A model generated the notes under the pieces. That model saw nothing but the letters and a program-made list of their open reading frames with translations, was not told where the DNA came from and ran no database searches. Made by a program: the position numbers and the translations under genes. A stretch of 64,000 bases of DNA. It comes from Acidihalobacter ferrooxydans (GTDB lineage: Bacteria > Pseudomonadota > Gammaproteobacteria > DSM-5130 > Acidihalobacteraceae). The number at the start of each line of letters is the position of its first letter. Positions within the stretch are counted from its first letter, which is position 1. The stretch lies in contig NZ_CP019434.1 of assembly GCF_001975725.1 (NCBI RefSeq), forward strand, positions 3,312,792-3,376,791, read 5' to 3'. This document shows, one piece after another, positions 43,597 to 55,097 of the stretch.

Positions 43597-43653
43597 GAGT
43601 CTGTCGGACATGGCAAAAATCGGCTGCGGCGATCATCCAAGTCCGACAGACTC
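43597..43653. repeat. Family 1 MITE-like repeat, copy C (internally deleted)
   Basis: A 57-base element: left end GAGTCTGTCGGACATGG, right end complementary to GAGTCTGTCGGACTTGG (16 of 17 matching). Between them only ATCGGCTGCGGCGAT-type sequence is retained from the left interior. It equals copy B with about 100 central bases removed. Confidence 0.8.
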
Positions 43654-43697
43654 CTGGGCGGGCATCACGTTGCAGGCGGCTCGCACTCGGACTGTCA

Positions 43698-43721
43698 CCC
43701 GGACAATCGCCCGGACAATCG
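43698..43721. repeat. 12-bp tandem duplication CCCGGACAATCG
   Basis: Two perfect adjacent copies. The unit plus the following GTTAG resembles the left terminal repeat of the family 3 element (CCCGGACAATCCATTAG), so this may be a decayed element end. Confidence 0.6.
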
Positions 43722-43734
43722 GTTAGCAAGGCTG

Positions 43735-43858
43735 CTGTCGTCGCTCAGGCGAGTGCGAAAGAAGGATCGTTGGGCAAAAAAGCGCTGTTTACCGCGCGCA
43801 AATGCGCACGACAGCCCGCTTTTGCCCCCCTGTCCAGCCGCCTGAGCGACAACGACAG
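43735..43858. repeat. Long interrupted inverted repeat, unassigned
   Basis: Outer arms CTGTCGTCGCTCAGGCG (43735-43751) and CGCCTGAGCGACAACGACAG (43839-43858) pair with a 3-base bulge. Inner arms GGGCAAAAAAGCG (43772-43784) and CGCTTTTGCCC (43817-43827) also pair. TCTTTT follows the right arm on the plus strand. It could be a MITE-like element, a structured RNA or an elaborate terminator for speA. Confidence 0.5.
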
Positions 43859-44040
43859 TCTTTTACTGACATATCCGGCTTGAACGTTCGTCCGCTATAT
43901 CCGACACTTCCGCTTGCTGACAGTGGTTATCATTGCGCGACAACCATAGGGCTGAGCGGCTGATGATCGGCTTGCCGGAACAAAAAGACTGACAACAAAC
44001 CATGGCGGGCCGCATGCGGCGGCCGTACCGAGGAGTGAGC

Positions 44041-44943
44041 ATGTCGGACATGATCCTGCCGTTTTTCCTGCTGGGTTTGGCCATTTTCGTGCTGGGCGTT
44101 TTGCTGCTCTACCGCGGCGCATTCCGCAGCGGGTGGACCTGGGGGTTTGCCTGCCTGCTCGTGCCGCCGCTCCTGCTGCTGTTGATCCCGCTGCGCTGGC
44201 GACGCATGCAGTACGGCTTTTACACCCTGCTCACCGGACTGATGGTCGGCGGCGCCACGCTCTACGCAGGCGCGGACGCCCCCGTGCAGGCCTGGCTGCA
44301 GCAACCGCGCGTGGAAGCGATAATCGCGCGCACCGGCTGGCACGGCGAGATCCGCCTGCCATTCAAAGTCTACCAGCCACAGCCCCTGCCCAACGCCGCC
44401 GAAGCCGCGGCCGTGCGGGCCGAGGAAAAGGCAGCAGCGCAAGCTCCGCCGCCAGCGCCCAAACCCGCGCCAACCCCACCTGCCGCGCCGCCAAGCGAAT
44501 TCCAGCCTGTCGCCCTGACCGCGCTGGATCACTACCTGGGTAAAACCGTGCGCGTCACCAGCATCGCAGGCGTGACCGTGAAAGGCGTACTGAGCCGCGT
44601 CAACAGCAACGGCGTCACACTGATGACGAATCAGGGGACGGGATCGGTCAGCTACCATCTCGCCTGGACGTATCTGACCCGCGCCGAGGTCTATGCGCCC
44701 AAGGGCAGCATACCGGCGCCGACCGCGACCAACACGACTGCCACACCCGCGCCCGCGACAACAGCCACGCCGGCTCCTGCGGCAACAGCGCCCGCGCCGA
44801 GCGTCACCCTGGCCCCAACGGTGCAGACGGCACCGCTACCGCCGGCAGCGACCCACGCGCCGTCGATGCCGATTGCGCCGCCGGCCGCAGCCGCGGGCGC
44901 GCCCGCCAGCGCTGTCAACAACACCAGCCACGGACCGTCTTGA
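44041..44943 (+). CDS. Membrane protein with LSm-like domain and Pro/Ala-rich tail
   Basis: A 300-residue protein of unknown function. Two to three membrane helices lie in the first 90 residues (ILPFFLLGLAIFVLGVLLLY; LLVPPLLLLLIPL; LLTGLMVGGATLYAG). A Pro/Ala-rich linker (about 130-165), a small all-beta domain (about 175-225; GKTVRVTSIAGVTVKGVLSR then NGVTLMTNQG) that resembles an Sm/LSm fold, and a long Pro/Ala/Thr tail follow. The start is the ATG at 44041 behind AGGAG. The ycgL gene starts one base after its stop, so the two are coupled. The LSm reading is my inference from pattern. Confidence 0.75.
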   Translation: MSDMILPFFLLGLAIFVLGVLLLYRGAFRSGWTWGFACLLVPPLLLLLIPLRWRRMQYGFYTLLTGLMVGGATLYAGADAPVQAWLQQPRVEAIIARTGWHGEIRLPFKVYQPQPLPNAAEAAAVRAEEKAAAQAPPPAPKPAPTPPAAPPSEFQPVALTALDHYLGKTVRVTSIAGVTVKGVLSRVNSNGVTLMTNQGTGSVSYHLAWTYLTRAEVYAPKGSIPAPTATNTTATPAPATTATPAPAATAPAPSVTLAPTVQTAPLPPAATHAPSMPIAPPAAAAGAPASAVNNTSHGPS

Positions 44944-44944
44944 T

Positions 44945-45190
44945 ATGAAATGCTTCGTTTACCGCAGCGAACGCCGCGCCGACACCTATCTCTACCTGCC
45001 CAGGGCCGACGATTTCTCGACCGTTCCCGAAGCCTTGATGCGCGTGTTCGGCAAAGCGAGCCTTGCACTGGAATTCGAACTGACGCCGGCGCGCAAGCTG
45101 GCCCAAGCCGAACCCCGGCAGGTCATGGAAAGCCTGCGCGAGCAAGGCTTTTACCTGCAAATGCCACCGGCGAACGAAACCCTGATTTGA
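44945..45190 (+). CDS. ycgL: YcgL-family protein
   Basis: An 81-residue protein of the YcgL (DUF709) family, found mainly in gammaproteobacteria; its biochemical function is not established as far as I know. It begins MKCFVYRSERRADTYLYLP, with FEL near residue 46 and a C-terminal GFYLQMPP, all matching the family. The upstream gene's TGA is followed by a single base before this ATG, so the two genes are co-translated. Confidence 0.9.
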   Translation: MKCFVYRSERRADTYLYLPRADDFSTVPEALMRVFGKASLALEFELTPARKLAQAEPRQVMESLREQGFYLQMPPANETLI

Positions 45191-45403
45191 ACACCGCGTT
45201 CGGCGCATCAGGCGACACATCAATGCCCTCGCCAATGCCTCCGTTTCTGTACGCTTAGCTCCTGTGTTTCCTCTTCAGGCAACAACAGCGCCCTTAATTC
45301 CGGGCAATTCTGCCCTTCAAGTCAGGGGACACACTACGTGGTTTTTCATGGCATAACGCCATCAGATATTCCGTCGGATGCAGCGACTCGTTGGCACTTA
45401 CCA

Positions 45404-45751
45404 TCACCGCAAAATCTTATTCATTGCTTTTCCCTTCGCCAGCTCGTCAATTAACTTGTCGAGAATCCGAATCTTTCGCATCAGCGGATCATTGACATCC
45501 TCGACGCGAATGCCGCAAACCACGCCTTTAACAAGCGAACTATTTGGATGAATAGCGGGCGCCTGAACGAAGAATGTCTCCAAATCGTTTTTTTGCTCGA
45601 TCTGTGAACGCAGCCCCGCCTGATCATAACCTGTCAACCAGCAAATAATCTGGTCAACATCCTCTCTCGTACGACCCTTACGCTCCGCCTTATCAAGATA
45701 ACACTGATAGATTTTCCCGAATAACATCGCGTAAAGAGTGTGGTTTGGCAC
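45404..45751 (-). CDS. DUF2200-family protein
   Basis: A 115-residue cytoplasmic protein of the DUF2200 family (function unknown). Matching blocks are [55 protein letters not shown] and the C-terminal [16 protein letters not shown]. It starts at GTG, eight bases after AGGAG. It stands alone on the minus strand with intergenic DNA on both sides and may have been acquired separately. Confidence 0.88.
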   Translation of the reverse strand: MPNHTLYAMLFGKIYQCYLDKAERKGRTREDVDQIICWLTGYDQAGLRSQIEQKNDLETFFVQAPAIHPNSSLVKGVVCGIRVEDVNDPLMRKIRILDKLIDELAKGKAMNKILR

Positions 45752-45893
45752 GATTACATCTCCTGCGGGAGTGCATGAATCTGACCCCGTAATAACGTAG
45801 TCTGTACACGATCAAGTGGTCTAGACTTGCATGATTGTAAGACCCCCTTTTGCTCCGGCGGCATAAACAGATCGCCGGCGGTGGCCTCCACAC

Positions 45894-46772
45894 TCAGAAC
45901 CGATACTTGATGCCAAGCAGTGTGACGTTCTGCTTGGTCGTGCTATTGGGCTCAAACGCCGGCCCTATCTCAGTCTGAAAAATCTGCGACTGGCCGTACT
46001 TGAACTTCGTGTGCATGTAGGACAGATACACGGTCAGATTCGATCTGGGCATGTAGTCCACCTCGACGCCGTATTGCGTCCACGGCTTGCTGCCGAGGTA
46101 AGCGGTGTCATTTGAGATGTTGCTGGTCATGTAGGCGTGATGGGTATGACCAGCCTTGTACTTGACCTGCAGCACCAGCGGAATACCCGGCTGAGGCACC
46201 GCCCCGGCAAGCGTCAGGCCGACACCGTAGTATTGGTTGTAGTAATTCTCAGTGTAGCCACCGATGCCCTGTATCGCCCGGTGCCAACCGTGCTGACCAA
46301 TGAACACGTTTGGAATGACAGCGAAATCCTTGATGGGCGAGAACCCGCCGCGGATCGTGGCATGCAGATCGGCAGAGAGCGATTGCGTCGTGGTTGTGTA
46401 TGGCGTTAGCGTTACCTGCCCGGTGCTCGTATTCACGTTTTGCAGGTAGCCGTTGTAGGTCGTATTGCCAGTTCCGACGTTGTAGGCCACGTTGTAGCCA
46501 AAATGCGGCCCCATTTTCGCGTAACCGATATGGAATGCAGTGATGTTGCCGGTCTGGGTATCCAGCGGGTTAGGCAAACCCGAACCGCTCGTGGCGTGTT
46601 CGGCATAGTTTTGGTGGAACTGCCCGACGCCAATACTGAGGCCGCCCATGGCCTGCTGAATTGGCGTCGGCACCGGGCCGAAGAAGTCGCCGACGCCATA
46701 AGCAAACGCGCTCGTGGACAGTCCGGCGCCCAGGGCGGCGGCCAATGCAAGGGAAAGGTGTTTCTTGTTCAT
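45894..46772 (-). CDS. Outer-membrane beta-barrel protein
   Basis: A 292-residue protein with a signal peptide (MNKKHLSLALAAALGAGLST, cleavage after AFA) and alternating hydrophobic/polar strands ending in aromatic Phe (GIKYRF), the usual C-terminal signal for BAM-mediated insertion. I do not recognise the exact family. Sections such as YNQYYGVGLTLAGAVPQPGI and WTQYGVEVDYMPRSNLTVYL resemble OmpW/MipA/phenol-transport-type barrels. The start chosen is the ATG at 46772; the frame is open further up but lacks a signal peptide there. A perfect 14-bp inverted repeat lies 50 bases upstream. Confidence 0.8.
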   Translation of the reverse strand: MNKKHLSLALAAALGAGLSTSAFAYGVGDFFGPVPTPIQQAMGGLSIGVGQFHQNYAEHATSGSGLPNPLDTQTGNITAFHIGYAKMGPHFGYNVAYNVGTGNTTYNGYLQNVNTSTGQVTLTPYTTTTQSLSADLHATIRGGFSPIKDFAVIPNVFIGQHGWHRAIQGIGGYTENYYNQYYGVGLTLAGAVPQPGIPLVLQVKYKAGHTHHAYMTSNISNDTAYLGSKPWTQYGVEVDYMPRSNLTVYLSYMHTKFKYGQSQIFQTEIGPAFEPNSTTKQNVTLLGIKYRF

Positions 46773-47124
46773 GCCGTCATACTCCGTATGGTGAGTTGGT
46801 TGCGAGACTTCGATCACAACGGCACGGGGTCTGGTCATTCATGAGTGCAGACCAGACCCCGTGTACGTGAATCACACCCGATCAACTCCATAAAGTCTCT
46901 ACAAACACAGGATCAAGCACGAAACCGCTAACCAAGTGTACGGCGTTGCCGGGCGGATAGCGGCTCTGTAGCGATGCGCCGACCATGCTGCGTTGCGTAT
47001 CTGAATTTTCCGTCCGGTGCATCCTGAAGATTAATGCCGGGATAGCGCTGGAAGTTCCTGAATGCGGTTGCCGCGACACTCGGAACGGGTATGGCGGCGG
47101 TCCGGCAGGCGGCATTTGACCGAC
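46773..47124. other. Intergenic region between cyclophilin and porin-like genes
   Basis: 352 bases. It contains the inverted repeat at 46823-46863. A 77-codon frame at 46882-47115 on the minus strand has no recognisable family and no clear ribosome-binding site, so I do not call it. Confidence 0.4.
46823..46863. promoter_or_regulatory. Perfect 14-bp inverted repeat upstream of the barrel gene
   Basis: Arms CACGGGGTCTGGTC and GACCAGACCCCGTG with a 13-base loop, 50 bases before the start codon of the outer-membrane protein. As RNA it would form a very stable hairpin in the leader; as DNA it could be an operator. There is no T-run to suggest termination. Confidence 0.55.
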
Positions 47125-47688
47125 TTATTTGATCACGGTGACGGATTCGATGATGACGGGTTTGACCGGCACGTTCTGGCGTCCGTCGCGGTCGGTGGTT
47201 GGGGTGGCGGCAATCGCGTCGACCACGTTCATGCCCTGAACGACTTTACCGAACACGGCGTAGCCGGGGCCATTGGTGGGCGAATAGTTGAGACCAGGGT
47301 TGTTGCGCAGGTTGATGAAGAACTGTGAGGTGGCGGAGTTGGGGGCCATGGTGCGCGCCATTGCGATGCTTCCGCGCACGTTCTTCAGGCCGTTGTCGGA
47401 TTCATTCACGATGGGCGGGAAGGTGGGTTTTTTGGTCATGTTCACGGTCAGGCCTCCGCCCTGAATCATGAAGCCCGGAATGACGCGGTGGAACAGGGTG
47501 TTTTTGTAAAAGCCGGAGTCGACGTAGTGCAGGAAGTTGGCCACGGTCTTGGGGGCCTTCTGCGCGTTGAGCTGCACTTTGATGTTGCCGAAATTGGTTT
47601 TGATCAACACGCTGGGGCCGGGGCTGGCGGCGTGTGCGCTGGCGAACAGGAACAGGCTGGCGAGCAGGGCGAACAGGCGGCGTCTCAT
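47125..47688 (-). CDS. ppiA: Periplasmic peptidyl-prolyl cis-trans isomerase (cyclophilin)
   Basis: A 187-residue cyclophilin that speeds proline isomerisation during folding. The signal peptide is residues 1-21 (MRRRLFALLASLFLFASAHA), so the protein is periplasmic. Catalytic-core blocks are NFLHYVDSGFYKNTLFHRVI, PGFMIQGGG, GSIAMART and SATSQFFINL, and VFGKVVQGMNVVDAI. The start is the ATG at 47688 behind AAAGGAAA. It is typical of PpiA of gammaproteobacteria. Confidence 0.93.
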   Translation of the reverse strand: MRRRLFALLASLFLFASAHAASPGPSVLIKTNFGNIKVQLNAQKAPKTVANFLHYVDSGFYKNTLFHRVIPGFMIQGGGLTVNMTKKPTFPPIVNESDNGLKNVRGSIAMARTMAPNSATSQFFINLRNNPGLNYSPTNGPGYAVFGKVVQGMNVVDAIAATPTTDRDGRQNVPVKPVIIESVTVIK

Positions 47689-47767
47689 GGTCGGTATTTC
47701 CTTTGGCTGGGTGGGACTGATGTGATGCGCGTGCGACACCGGCTACGGCGCGAGCTAGCGGTAAGCC

Positions 47768-48160
47768 TTACGGTGGCGATGGCAGGGGGAATTTCAGCTC
47801 GACGCCATTGCCGACCGGATCGCTGAAAAAGACTTGCTGATAGCCGGCAGCGGGGGATTGAACGTGGCGATGGTCGATGCCTTGTGCGCGCAGGCGCGCG
47901 AGGTACGCGGGCAGGTCGGTGCAGGCGAAGGCGATGTGGTCGAAGGTGCCGCGCGTATGGGGCGGGCGCGATTCTCCCGGACGCTCCTGGGAGAGATGGA
48001 GTACGGCGCCGGGGCCGGCGGCGTAGAGCCAGTATCCGGGGCTGCTCAGTGGGCGCTCGCCCACGCGCAGGCCGACGATGTGGACGTAGAAGTCGCGCAG
48101 TTCGTCGAGCACGTGCCGGGGGGCGCGCAGATTGATGTGATCGATGCAGGTAACGGGCAT
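47768..48160 (-). CDS. VOC-family (glyoxalase/bleomycin-resistance-like) protein
   Basis: A 130-residue single-chain vicinal-oxygen-chelate protein. Two beta-alpha-beta-beta-beta units are visible: IDHINLRAP...FYVHIVGL, and [18 protein letters not shown] followed by [17 protein letters not shown]. His8, His75 and Glu near residue 122 are the likely metal ligands. The substrate is not predictable. It lies 3 bases after ubiA on the same strand, so it is probably co-transcribed. Confidence 0.88.
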   Translation of the reverse strand: MPVTCIDHINLRAPRHVLDELRDFYVHIVGLRVGERPLSSPGYWLYAAGPGAVLHLSQERPGESRPPHTRGTFDHIAFACTDLPAYLARLRAQGIDHRHVQSPAAGYQQVFFSDPVGNGVELKFPLPSPP

Positions 48161-48163
48161 GTG

Positions 48164-49060
48164 TCAGCCGTGCAGCAGGTAGCTGGCGACGATGCCGGCG
48201 AAGATCACCGCACCGAACCAGTTGTTGTTCATGAAGGCGCGGAAACAGAATTCGGGGACGCGGTAGAAGGTGAGCAATTGCTGGTAGCCGAACATGCCGG
48301 CGGCGACGACGAGAGCGAGAAAGTACGGCCAGCCGAACCCGGCGTCGCGGCCGATCAGCAGCAGGGCAAGCAGCATCAGCACCTGGAGGACGCCGATGAT
48401 CAGGCGGTCGGCATCGCCGAACAGGATGGCGGTGGATTTGACGCCGATGCGGATGTCGTCGTCGCGATCAACCATGGCGTACTGGGTGTCGTAGATCGTC
48501 GCCCAGACCACCGCGGCAATGAAAATCAGCCATGCCAGTTGGGTCGGCATCTGGCCGGTCTGCGCAGTCCAGGCCATCGGCACGGCCCAGCCGAACGCGG
48601 CGCCGAGATGCACCTGCGGCAGATGGTGGAAGCGCTTCATGAACGGGTAGCTGGCGGCCAGGGCGACGCCGACGAAGGAGAGCAGGATGGTCAGGCGGTT
48701 CTGGGTGAGCACGAGCGCGAAGGCGAGCAGGCTGAGCACGACGAATACGCCGACCGCTTCGCGTGCGCGTATGCGCCCGGTGGCCAGCGGTCGGTCGGTG
48801 GTGCGCGCGACGTGCGGGTCGACCTCGCGGTCAGCAAAATCGTTGATCGCGCACCCGGCCGAGCGCATCAACCAGGTACCGAGCAGGAACACGATCAGCA
48901 CGCCTGCGTCAGGGTGTCCGTTGCCTGCGATCCACAGCGCCCACAGCATCGGCCAGAGCAGCAGCAGCGTGCCGATCGGGCGGTGCATGCGTGTCAGCAG
49001 GGCGTATTGCCAGAGTCGCGCGCGGACACGCGGCCATTGCGTTGCGGTGAAGGTCGTCAT
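48164..49060 (-). CDS. ubiA: 4-hydroxybenzoate octaprenyltransferase
   Basis: Membrane prenyltransferase that attaches the polyprenyl tail to 4-hydroxybenzoate in ubiquinone synthesis, 298 residues. It has about eight to nine helices and two Asp-rich Mg-diphosphate motifs: NDFADREVD (about residue 77) and the second around [29 protein letters not shown] matches the family N-terminus. Starts at 49060 (used) or 49078 are both possible; neither has a strong Shine-Dalgarno sequence. It is divergent from gor. Confidence 0.94.
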   Translation of the reverse strand: MTTFTATQWPRVRARLWQYALLTRMHRPIGTLLLLWPMLWALWIAGNGHPDAGVLIVFLLGTWLMRSAGCAINDFADREVDPHVARTTDRPLATGRIRAREAVGVFVVLSLLAFALVLTQNRLTILLSFVGVALAASYPFMKRFHHLPQVHLGAAFGWAVPMAWTAQTGQMPTQLAWLIFIAAVVWATIYDTQYAMVDRDDDIRIGVKSTAILFGDADRLIIGVLQVLMLLALLLIGRDAGFGWPYFLALVVAAGMFGYQQLLTFYRVPEFCFRAFMNNNWFGAVIFAGIVASYLLHG

Positions 49061-49216
49061 GACGGAGAACTTTGGCATCCCGGACGAGGCAAAATCAAGC
49101 GCGGCGGTCAGGATGGCTGCGCGAACGGGGTTGGCCGGGATGGGCCGCGGCGGGTAAAGTGTCGGGTTCGGCGGTGGACGAACGAGCTACCGCAACACAG
49201 GCAGCAGGAGCGAATC

Positions 49217-50569
49217 ATGTCGGAACACTCTTTCGATCTCATCGCCATCGGCGCGGGCAGCGGCGGCTTGTCCGTGGCAGAGCGCGCCGCCGCCTATGGC
49301 AAGCGCTGCGCGGTGGTCGAGTCGCGCCGGCTGGGCGGCACCTGCGTCAACGTCGGCTGCGTGCCGAAGAAGGTCATGTGGTTCGGCGCCCAGCTCGCAC
49401 ATGCGCTGGCGGATGCGCGCGATTACGGCTTCGACGTGACGCGTGGTGATTTCGACTGGAACACGCTCAAAACCAAGCGCGACGCCTATGTGAGCGGCAT
49501 CAACGCGTGGTACCACACGTATCTGGCGGATTCCGACATCGCTGTGCTCTCTGGCCATGCGCGCTTCGTCGATGCGCATACGCTTGAAGTGGGCGGCCAG
49601 ACCTACACGGCCGAGCACATCGTGATCGCTACGGGCGGCGAGCCGGTGTGGCCGGATATCCCGGGGGCCGAGCTCGGGATCACGTCCGACGGATTCTTCG
49701 AACTGGACACCCTGCCGCGACGTACCGCGGTGGTCGGCGCCGGCTATATCGCCGTGGAACTGGCCGGAGTGCTCAACGCTCTGGGTTCGGACGTCAGCCT
49801 GTTTCTGCGTGGAGACCATCTGCTGCGACGGTTCGACAGCCTGCTGCGCGAACACCTGACGGAGGCGATGCTGGAGGATGGCATCGATATTCTTTCGCGC
49901 ACGCAGGTGGCGCAGGTGCGCCGCGCCGCTGACGGCACGCTGGGGCTGTTCTGCGAGCAGGGGCGGGAAAGCGGCGGCTTCGACGCGGTGATCTGGGCGA
50001 TCGGACGCCAGCCGTCGGTGGCGGGGCTGAATCTGGAAGCGACCGGCGTGGTCACGGACGCGGCCGGCTACGTGGTCGCCGACGCCTATCAGAATACCAA
50101 CATCGAGGGCGTCTATGCCCTGGGCGACGTGACCGGGCGGGCCGAATTGACGCCGGTTGCGATTGCCGCAGGCCGGCGGCTAGCCGATCGCCTGTTCGGC
50201 GGGCAGCCGGAGCGGCATCTGAGCTATGAGAACATCCCGACGGTGGTGTTCAGCCACCCGCCGATCGGCACGGTCGGTCTTACCGAGGACGAGGCGCGCG
50301 AGATCCACGGCAGCGCGGTCAAGACCTATCAGACCTCGTTCACGCCGATGTACCACGCGGCGACCGAGCGCAAGGTGAAAACAGCCGTGAAGCTGGTCAC
50401 GGTCGGCGCGAAGGAAAAAGTGCTCGGCGTGCATATCATCGGGCAAGGTGCCGACGAAATGCTGCAGGGCTTTGCGGTGGCGCTGCGCATGGGCGCGACC
50501 AAGCGCGATCTGGACGACACGGTGGCCATTCACCCGACCAGCGCCGAGGAGCTGGTGACGCTGCGTTGA
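49217..50569 (+). CDS. gor: Glutathione-disulfide reductase
   Basis: FAD/NADPH oxidoreductase keeping glutathione reduced, 450 residues. FAD motif is [16 protein letters not shown], the redox pair Cys43/Cys48 is in [13 protein letters not shown], and the NADPH-binding region is [20 protein letters not shown]. The C-terminal [12 protein letters not shown] carries the catalytic His-Glu. GSGGL and VPKK favour glutathione reductase over dihydrolipoyl dehydrogenase or mercuric reductase. The start is the ATG at 49217 behind AGGAG. The open frame extending far upstream on this strand is the shadow of ubiA and the VOC gene. Confidence 0.94.
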   Translation: MSEHSFDLIAIGAGSGGLSVAERAAAYGKRCAVVESRRLGGTCVNVGCVPKKVMWFGAQLAHALADARDYGFDVTRGDFDWNTLKTKRDAYVSGINAWYHTYLADSDIAVLSGHARFVDAHTLEVGGQTYTAEHIVIATGGEPVWPDIPGAELGITSDGFFELDTLPRRTAVVGAGYIAVELAGVLNALGSDVSLFLRGDHLLRRFDSLLREHLTEAMLEDGIDILSRTQVAQVRRAADGTLGLFCEQGRESGGFDAVIWAIGRQPSVAGLNLEATGVVTDAAGYVVADAYQNTNIEGVYALGDVTGRAELTPVAIAAGRRLADRLFGGQPERHLSYENIPTVVFSHPPIGTVGLTEDEAREIHGSAVKTYQTSFTPMYHAATERKVKTAVKLVTVGAKEKVLGVHIIGQGADEMLQGFAVALRMGATKRDLDDTVAIHPTSAEELVTLR

Positions 50570-50704
50570 CGTAGCTGCTCACGCGCGCCGGCCCATCCGT
50601 CGGTCATGGTGCGCAGCGTGCCCGGTCTCGCCTGTGCGCCGGTTCCTCGAGGCGCCACGCGCCTGCGCCGCTGAACGCGAACGCAGGCGCGCATGCGTGG
50701 TCGA

Positions 50705-51373
50705 TCAACCGCCGCTGCTGGTCACCGGCGATAGCGTGATGGTCACGCGACGGTTTTGCGCGCGGCCGGCCGCCGTGGCATTGCTGGCGATCGGGTCCGC
50801 CTCGCCATAGCCGGTGGCCTGGATGCGCACGGGCTGCACACCCTGCGCGATCAGGTAGTTGGCCACCGATGCCGCACGTTTGCGCGAAAGCTGCATGTTA
50901 TAGCTCGCCGTGCCGGTGCTGCTGGTATAGCCGGCGACGTCGACGAGCGTTTTGTCGTAATGCACCAGCACCTTGGCGACGGAATTGAGCACCGGATAGA
51001 ACTGCGACTGGATGGTGTACTGATTATTCGGGAAGGTGATGTCGCCCGGCATATTCAGGATAATGTTGTTGCCGCTGCGCGTCACGCTGACGCCGGTGCC
51101 CCGCAACTGCTGGCGCAAGGCGTTCTGCTGGCTGTCCATGTAGTAACCGACCGAGCCGCCGGCCAGCGCACCGAGCAGTGCGCCGACGTTGCGGTTACGC
51201 CGCTGGTTGCCGCCGACGTTGTTGCCGATCACGGCGCCTGCGACAGCACCGACGCCCGCGCCGATGGCGGCCGGGTTAACTTCTTGCTGCCCGGTATAGG
51301 GATTCGTGGTGCAACCGACCAGGCTTGCGCCGAGGGTCACGGCGGGAATCAGGGCCAGATAGCGAAATTTCAT
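50705..51373 (-). CDS. OmpA-type lipoprotein with glycine-zipper domain
   Basis: A 222-residue outer-membrane lipoprotein. The lipobox is ASLVGC with Cys21. A glycine-zipper segment follows (AIGAGVGAVAGAVIGNNVGG and GALLGALAGGSVGYYMD, about 36-80). The C-terminal OmpA/MotB peptidoglycan-binding domain (about 108-215) contains DVAGYTSSTGTASYNMQLSR and AQNRRVTITLSP. The architecture matches YiaD-like proteins that anchor the outer membrane to the cell wall. It lies 42 bases after aroE on the same strand. Confidence 0.9.
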   Translation of the reverse strand: MKFRYLALIPAVTLGASLVGCTTNPYTGQQEVNPAAIGAGVGAVAGAVIGNNVGGNQRRNRNVGALLGALAGGSVGYYMDSQQNALRQQLRGTGVSVTRSGNNIILNMPGDITFPNNQYTIQSQFYPVLNSVAKVLVHYDKTLVDVAGYTSSTGTASYNMQLSRKRAASVANYLIAQGVQPVRIQATGYGEADPIASNATAAGRAQNRRVTITLSPVTSSGG

Positions 51374-51415
51374 GGAAGGTTCTCCGCAATGGGGGACGGG
51401 TGGGGAAAGTATGAT

Positions 51416-52255
51416 TCAAGCATAGGATGCGGCGAGTTGCGCGCGCAAGTCGGCGATGACCGGCGCCGTCCGCGGGCGCACGCCGCGCCACAGGAAAAAA
51501 GATTCGGCAGCCTGCTCGACCAGCATCCCGAGCCCGTCCGCGACCCGCGCGGCGCCGTGCTCGCCGGCCCAGCGCATGAACGGCGTGGGCCGGGCGGCAT
51601 AGACCATGTCGTAGGCGACGGAATCGGCAGCGACCAGATGTGCGGGCAGCGCGAGCGTGGTCCCGGCGAGGCTGGCCGATGTGGCATTGATCAGGATGTC
51701 GAAGGCGGCTGCACCGTCCAGCGCGTCGAGCGCGGTTGCGCGCAGTGGGCCCAGATCGGCGAAAAGCCGGGCAAGCTGTTCGGCGCGTGCAGCCGTGCGA
51801 TTGGCGATGACGAGTTCCGCCGGCGCGGCCTCAAGCAGCGGCTCGATCACGCCGCGCGCGGCGCCACCGGCACCGAGCAGCAGGATGCGCCGACCCGCCA
51901 GCGTGAGGCCGAGATTGCGTTGCAGGTCGTGGAGCAGACCGACGCCGTCGGTGGTGTCGCCGAACACCGGTTCGCCGGGCGCGAAACGCAGGGTATTGAC
52001 CGCTCCGGCGCGGCGCGCGCGCGGCGTGAGTTCATCGGCCAGGGCGCAGGCTTCCTGCTTGAACGGGACGGTGACGTTGAGCCCGCGCCCGCCCTGCTCC
52101 CGGAACGCAGCCACCGCGGCGGCAAAACCTGCGACCGGGGCGAGGATGGCGGCATAGTCGATGGCCTGCCCGGTTTGCGCCGCGAACCGGGCGTGGATCG
52201 CAGGTGAGCGGCTATGGCCGATGGGATTGCCCATCACCGCGTAACGGTCGGTCAT
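51416..52255 (-). CDS. aroE: Shikimate dehydrogenase
   Basis: NADPH-dependent reduction of 3-dehydroshikimate in aromatic amino-acid synthesis, 279 residues. Shikimate-binding [12 protein letters not shown], catalytic Lys in [19 protein letters not shown], nucleotide-binding [12 protein letters not shown], and the AroE block NATSASLAG are present. The start chosen is the ATG at 52255, which gives the canonical [13 protein letters not shown]-terminus and follows the hemB stop by one base. Confidence 0.95.
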   Translation of the reverse strand: MTDRYAVMGNPIGHSRSPAIHARFAAQTGQAIDYAAILAPVAGFAAAVAAFREQGGRGLNVTVPFKQEACALADELTPRARRAGAVNTLRFAPGEPVFGDTTDGVGLLHDLQRNLGLTLAGRRILLLGAGGAARGVIEPLLEAAPAELVIANRTAARAEQLARLFADLGPLRATALDALDGAAAFDILINATSASLAGTTLALPAHLVAADSVAYDMVYAARPTPFMRWAGEHGAARVADGLGMLVEQAAESFFLWRGVRPRTAPVIADLRAQLAASYA

Positions 52256-52256
52256 T

Positions 52257-54775
<2,519 letters not shown>

Positions 54776-55097
54776 AAGAAAACGGCAAGGTGAGTCATGC
54801 AAGAATTGTCTGGCTTGAAATACCGGCGCCCATTATCCCGGATGCCCCGTTAGGCGGGAAATGTTTGCGCAGAACCTGGAAGCCTGTCGGACTTGGAAAG
54901 AATCGGCTGCGGCGATGGGATAATGGGCCCATTTCCACGGTCTTTTTCGTCGAATAGAACCACTATTGTCCTCAAAAGACCGTGAAACTGGCCTCCATTC
55001 CCCACTCGCCTCGCTTCGATCCTCCAAGTCCGACAGGCTCCTGCGGCACGCAAGGACACCGTGTTCGGCTTTTTTGCTTTCTGTTTCGAGCAGCCAG
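54776..55097. other. Intergenic region holding a family 1 repeat
   Basis: 322 bases between tsaC and the methyltransferase gene. The family 1 element (54881-55039) occupies half. The rest should contain the tsaC-cluster promoter, and no gene is seen. Confidence 0.4.
54881..55039. repeat. Family 1 MITE-like element, copy B (best preserved)
   Basis: A 159-base element with perfect 17-bp terminal inverted repeats, AGCCTGTCGGACTTGGA at 54881-54897 and its complement at 55023-55039. It has no coding capacity. Diverged or deleted relatives lie at 2024-2175, 31316-31347 and 43597-43653. No clear target-site duplication is visible at the edges. Confidence 0.85.

Larger units (their letters stand above)
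43473..44040. other. Repeat-rich intergenic region after speA
   Basis: 568 bases without a supported gene. They contain a family 1 repeat deletion derivative (43597-43653), a 12-bp tandem duplication (43698-43721) and a long inverted-repeat element (43735-43858). The next gene start is preceded by AGGAG at about 44031. Short frames on the minus strand here look spurious. Confidence 0.5.

Noticed and set aside
41610-43640. Very long open frame antisense to speA
   Set aside because: It is the complementary shadow of the GC-rich speA gene; its translation has biased composition and no family motifs.
43735-43858. 6S RNA
   Set aside because: A long bulged hairpin suggested it, but the length, closing-stem sequence and central bubble do not resemble known 6S RNA.
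46882-47115. 77-codon frame upstream of the outer-membrane protein gene
   Set aside because: No recognised family and no ribosome-binding site; only its last 25 residues look protein-like, too little to call.
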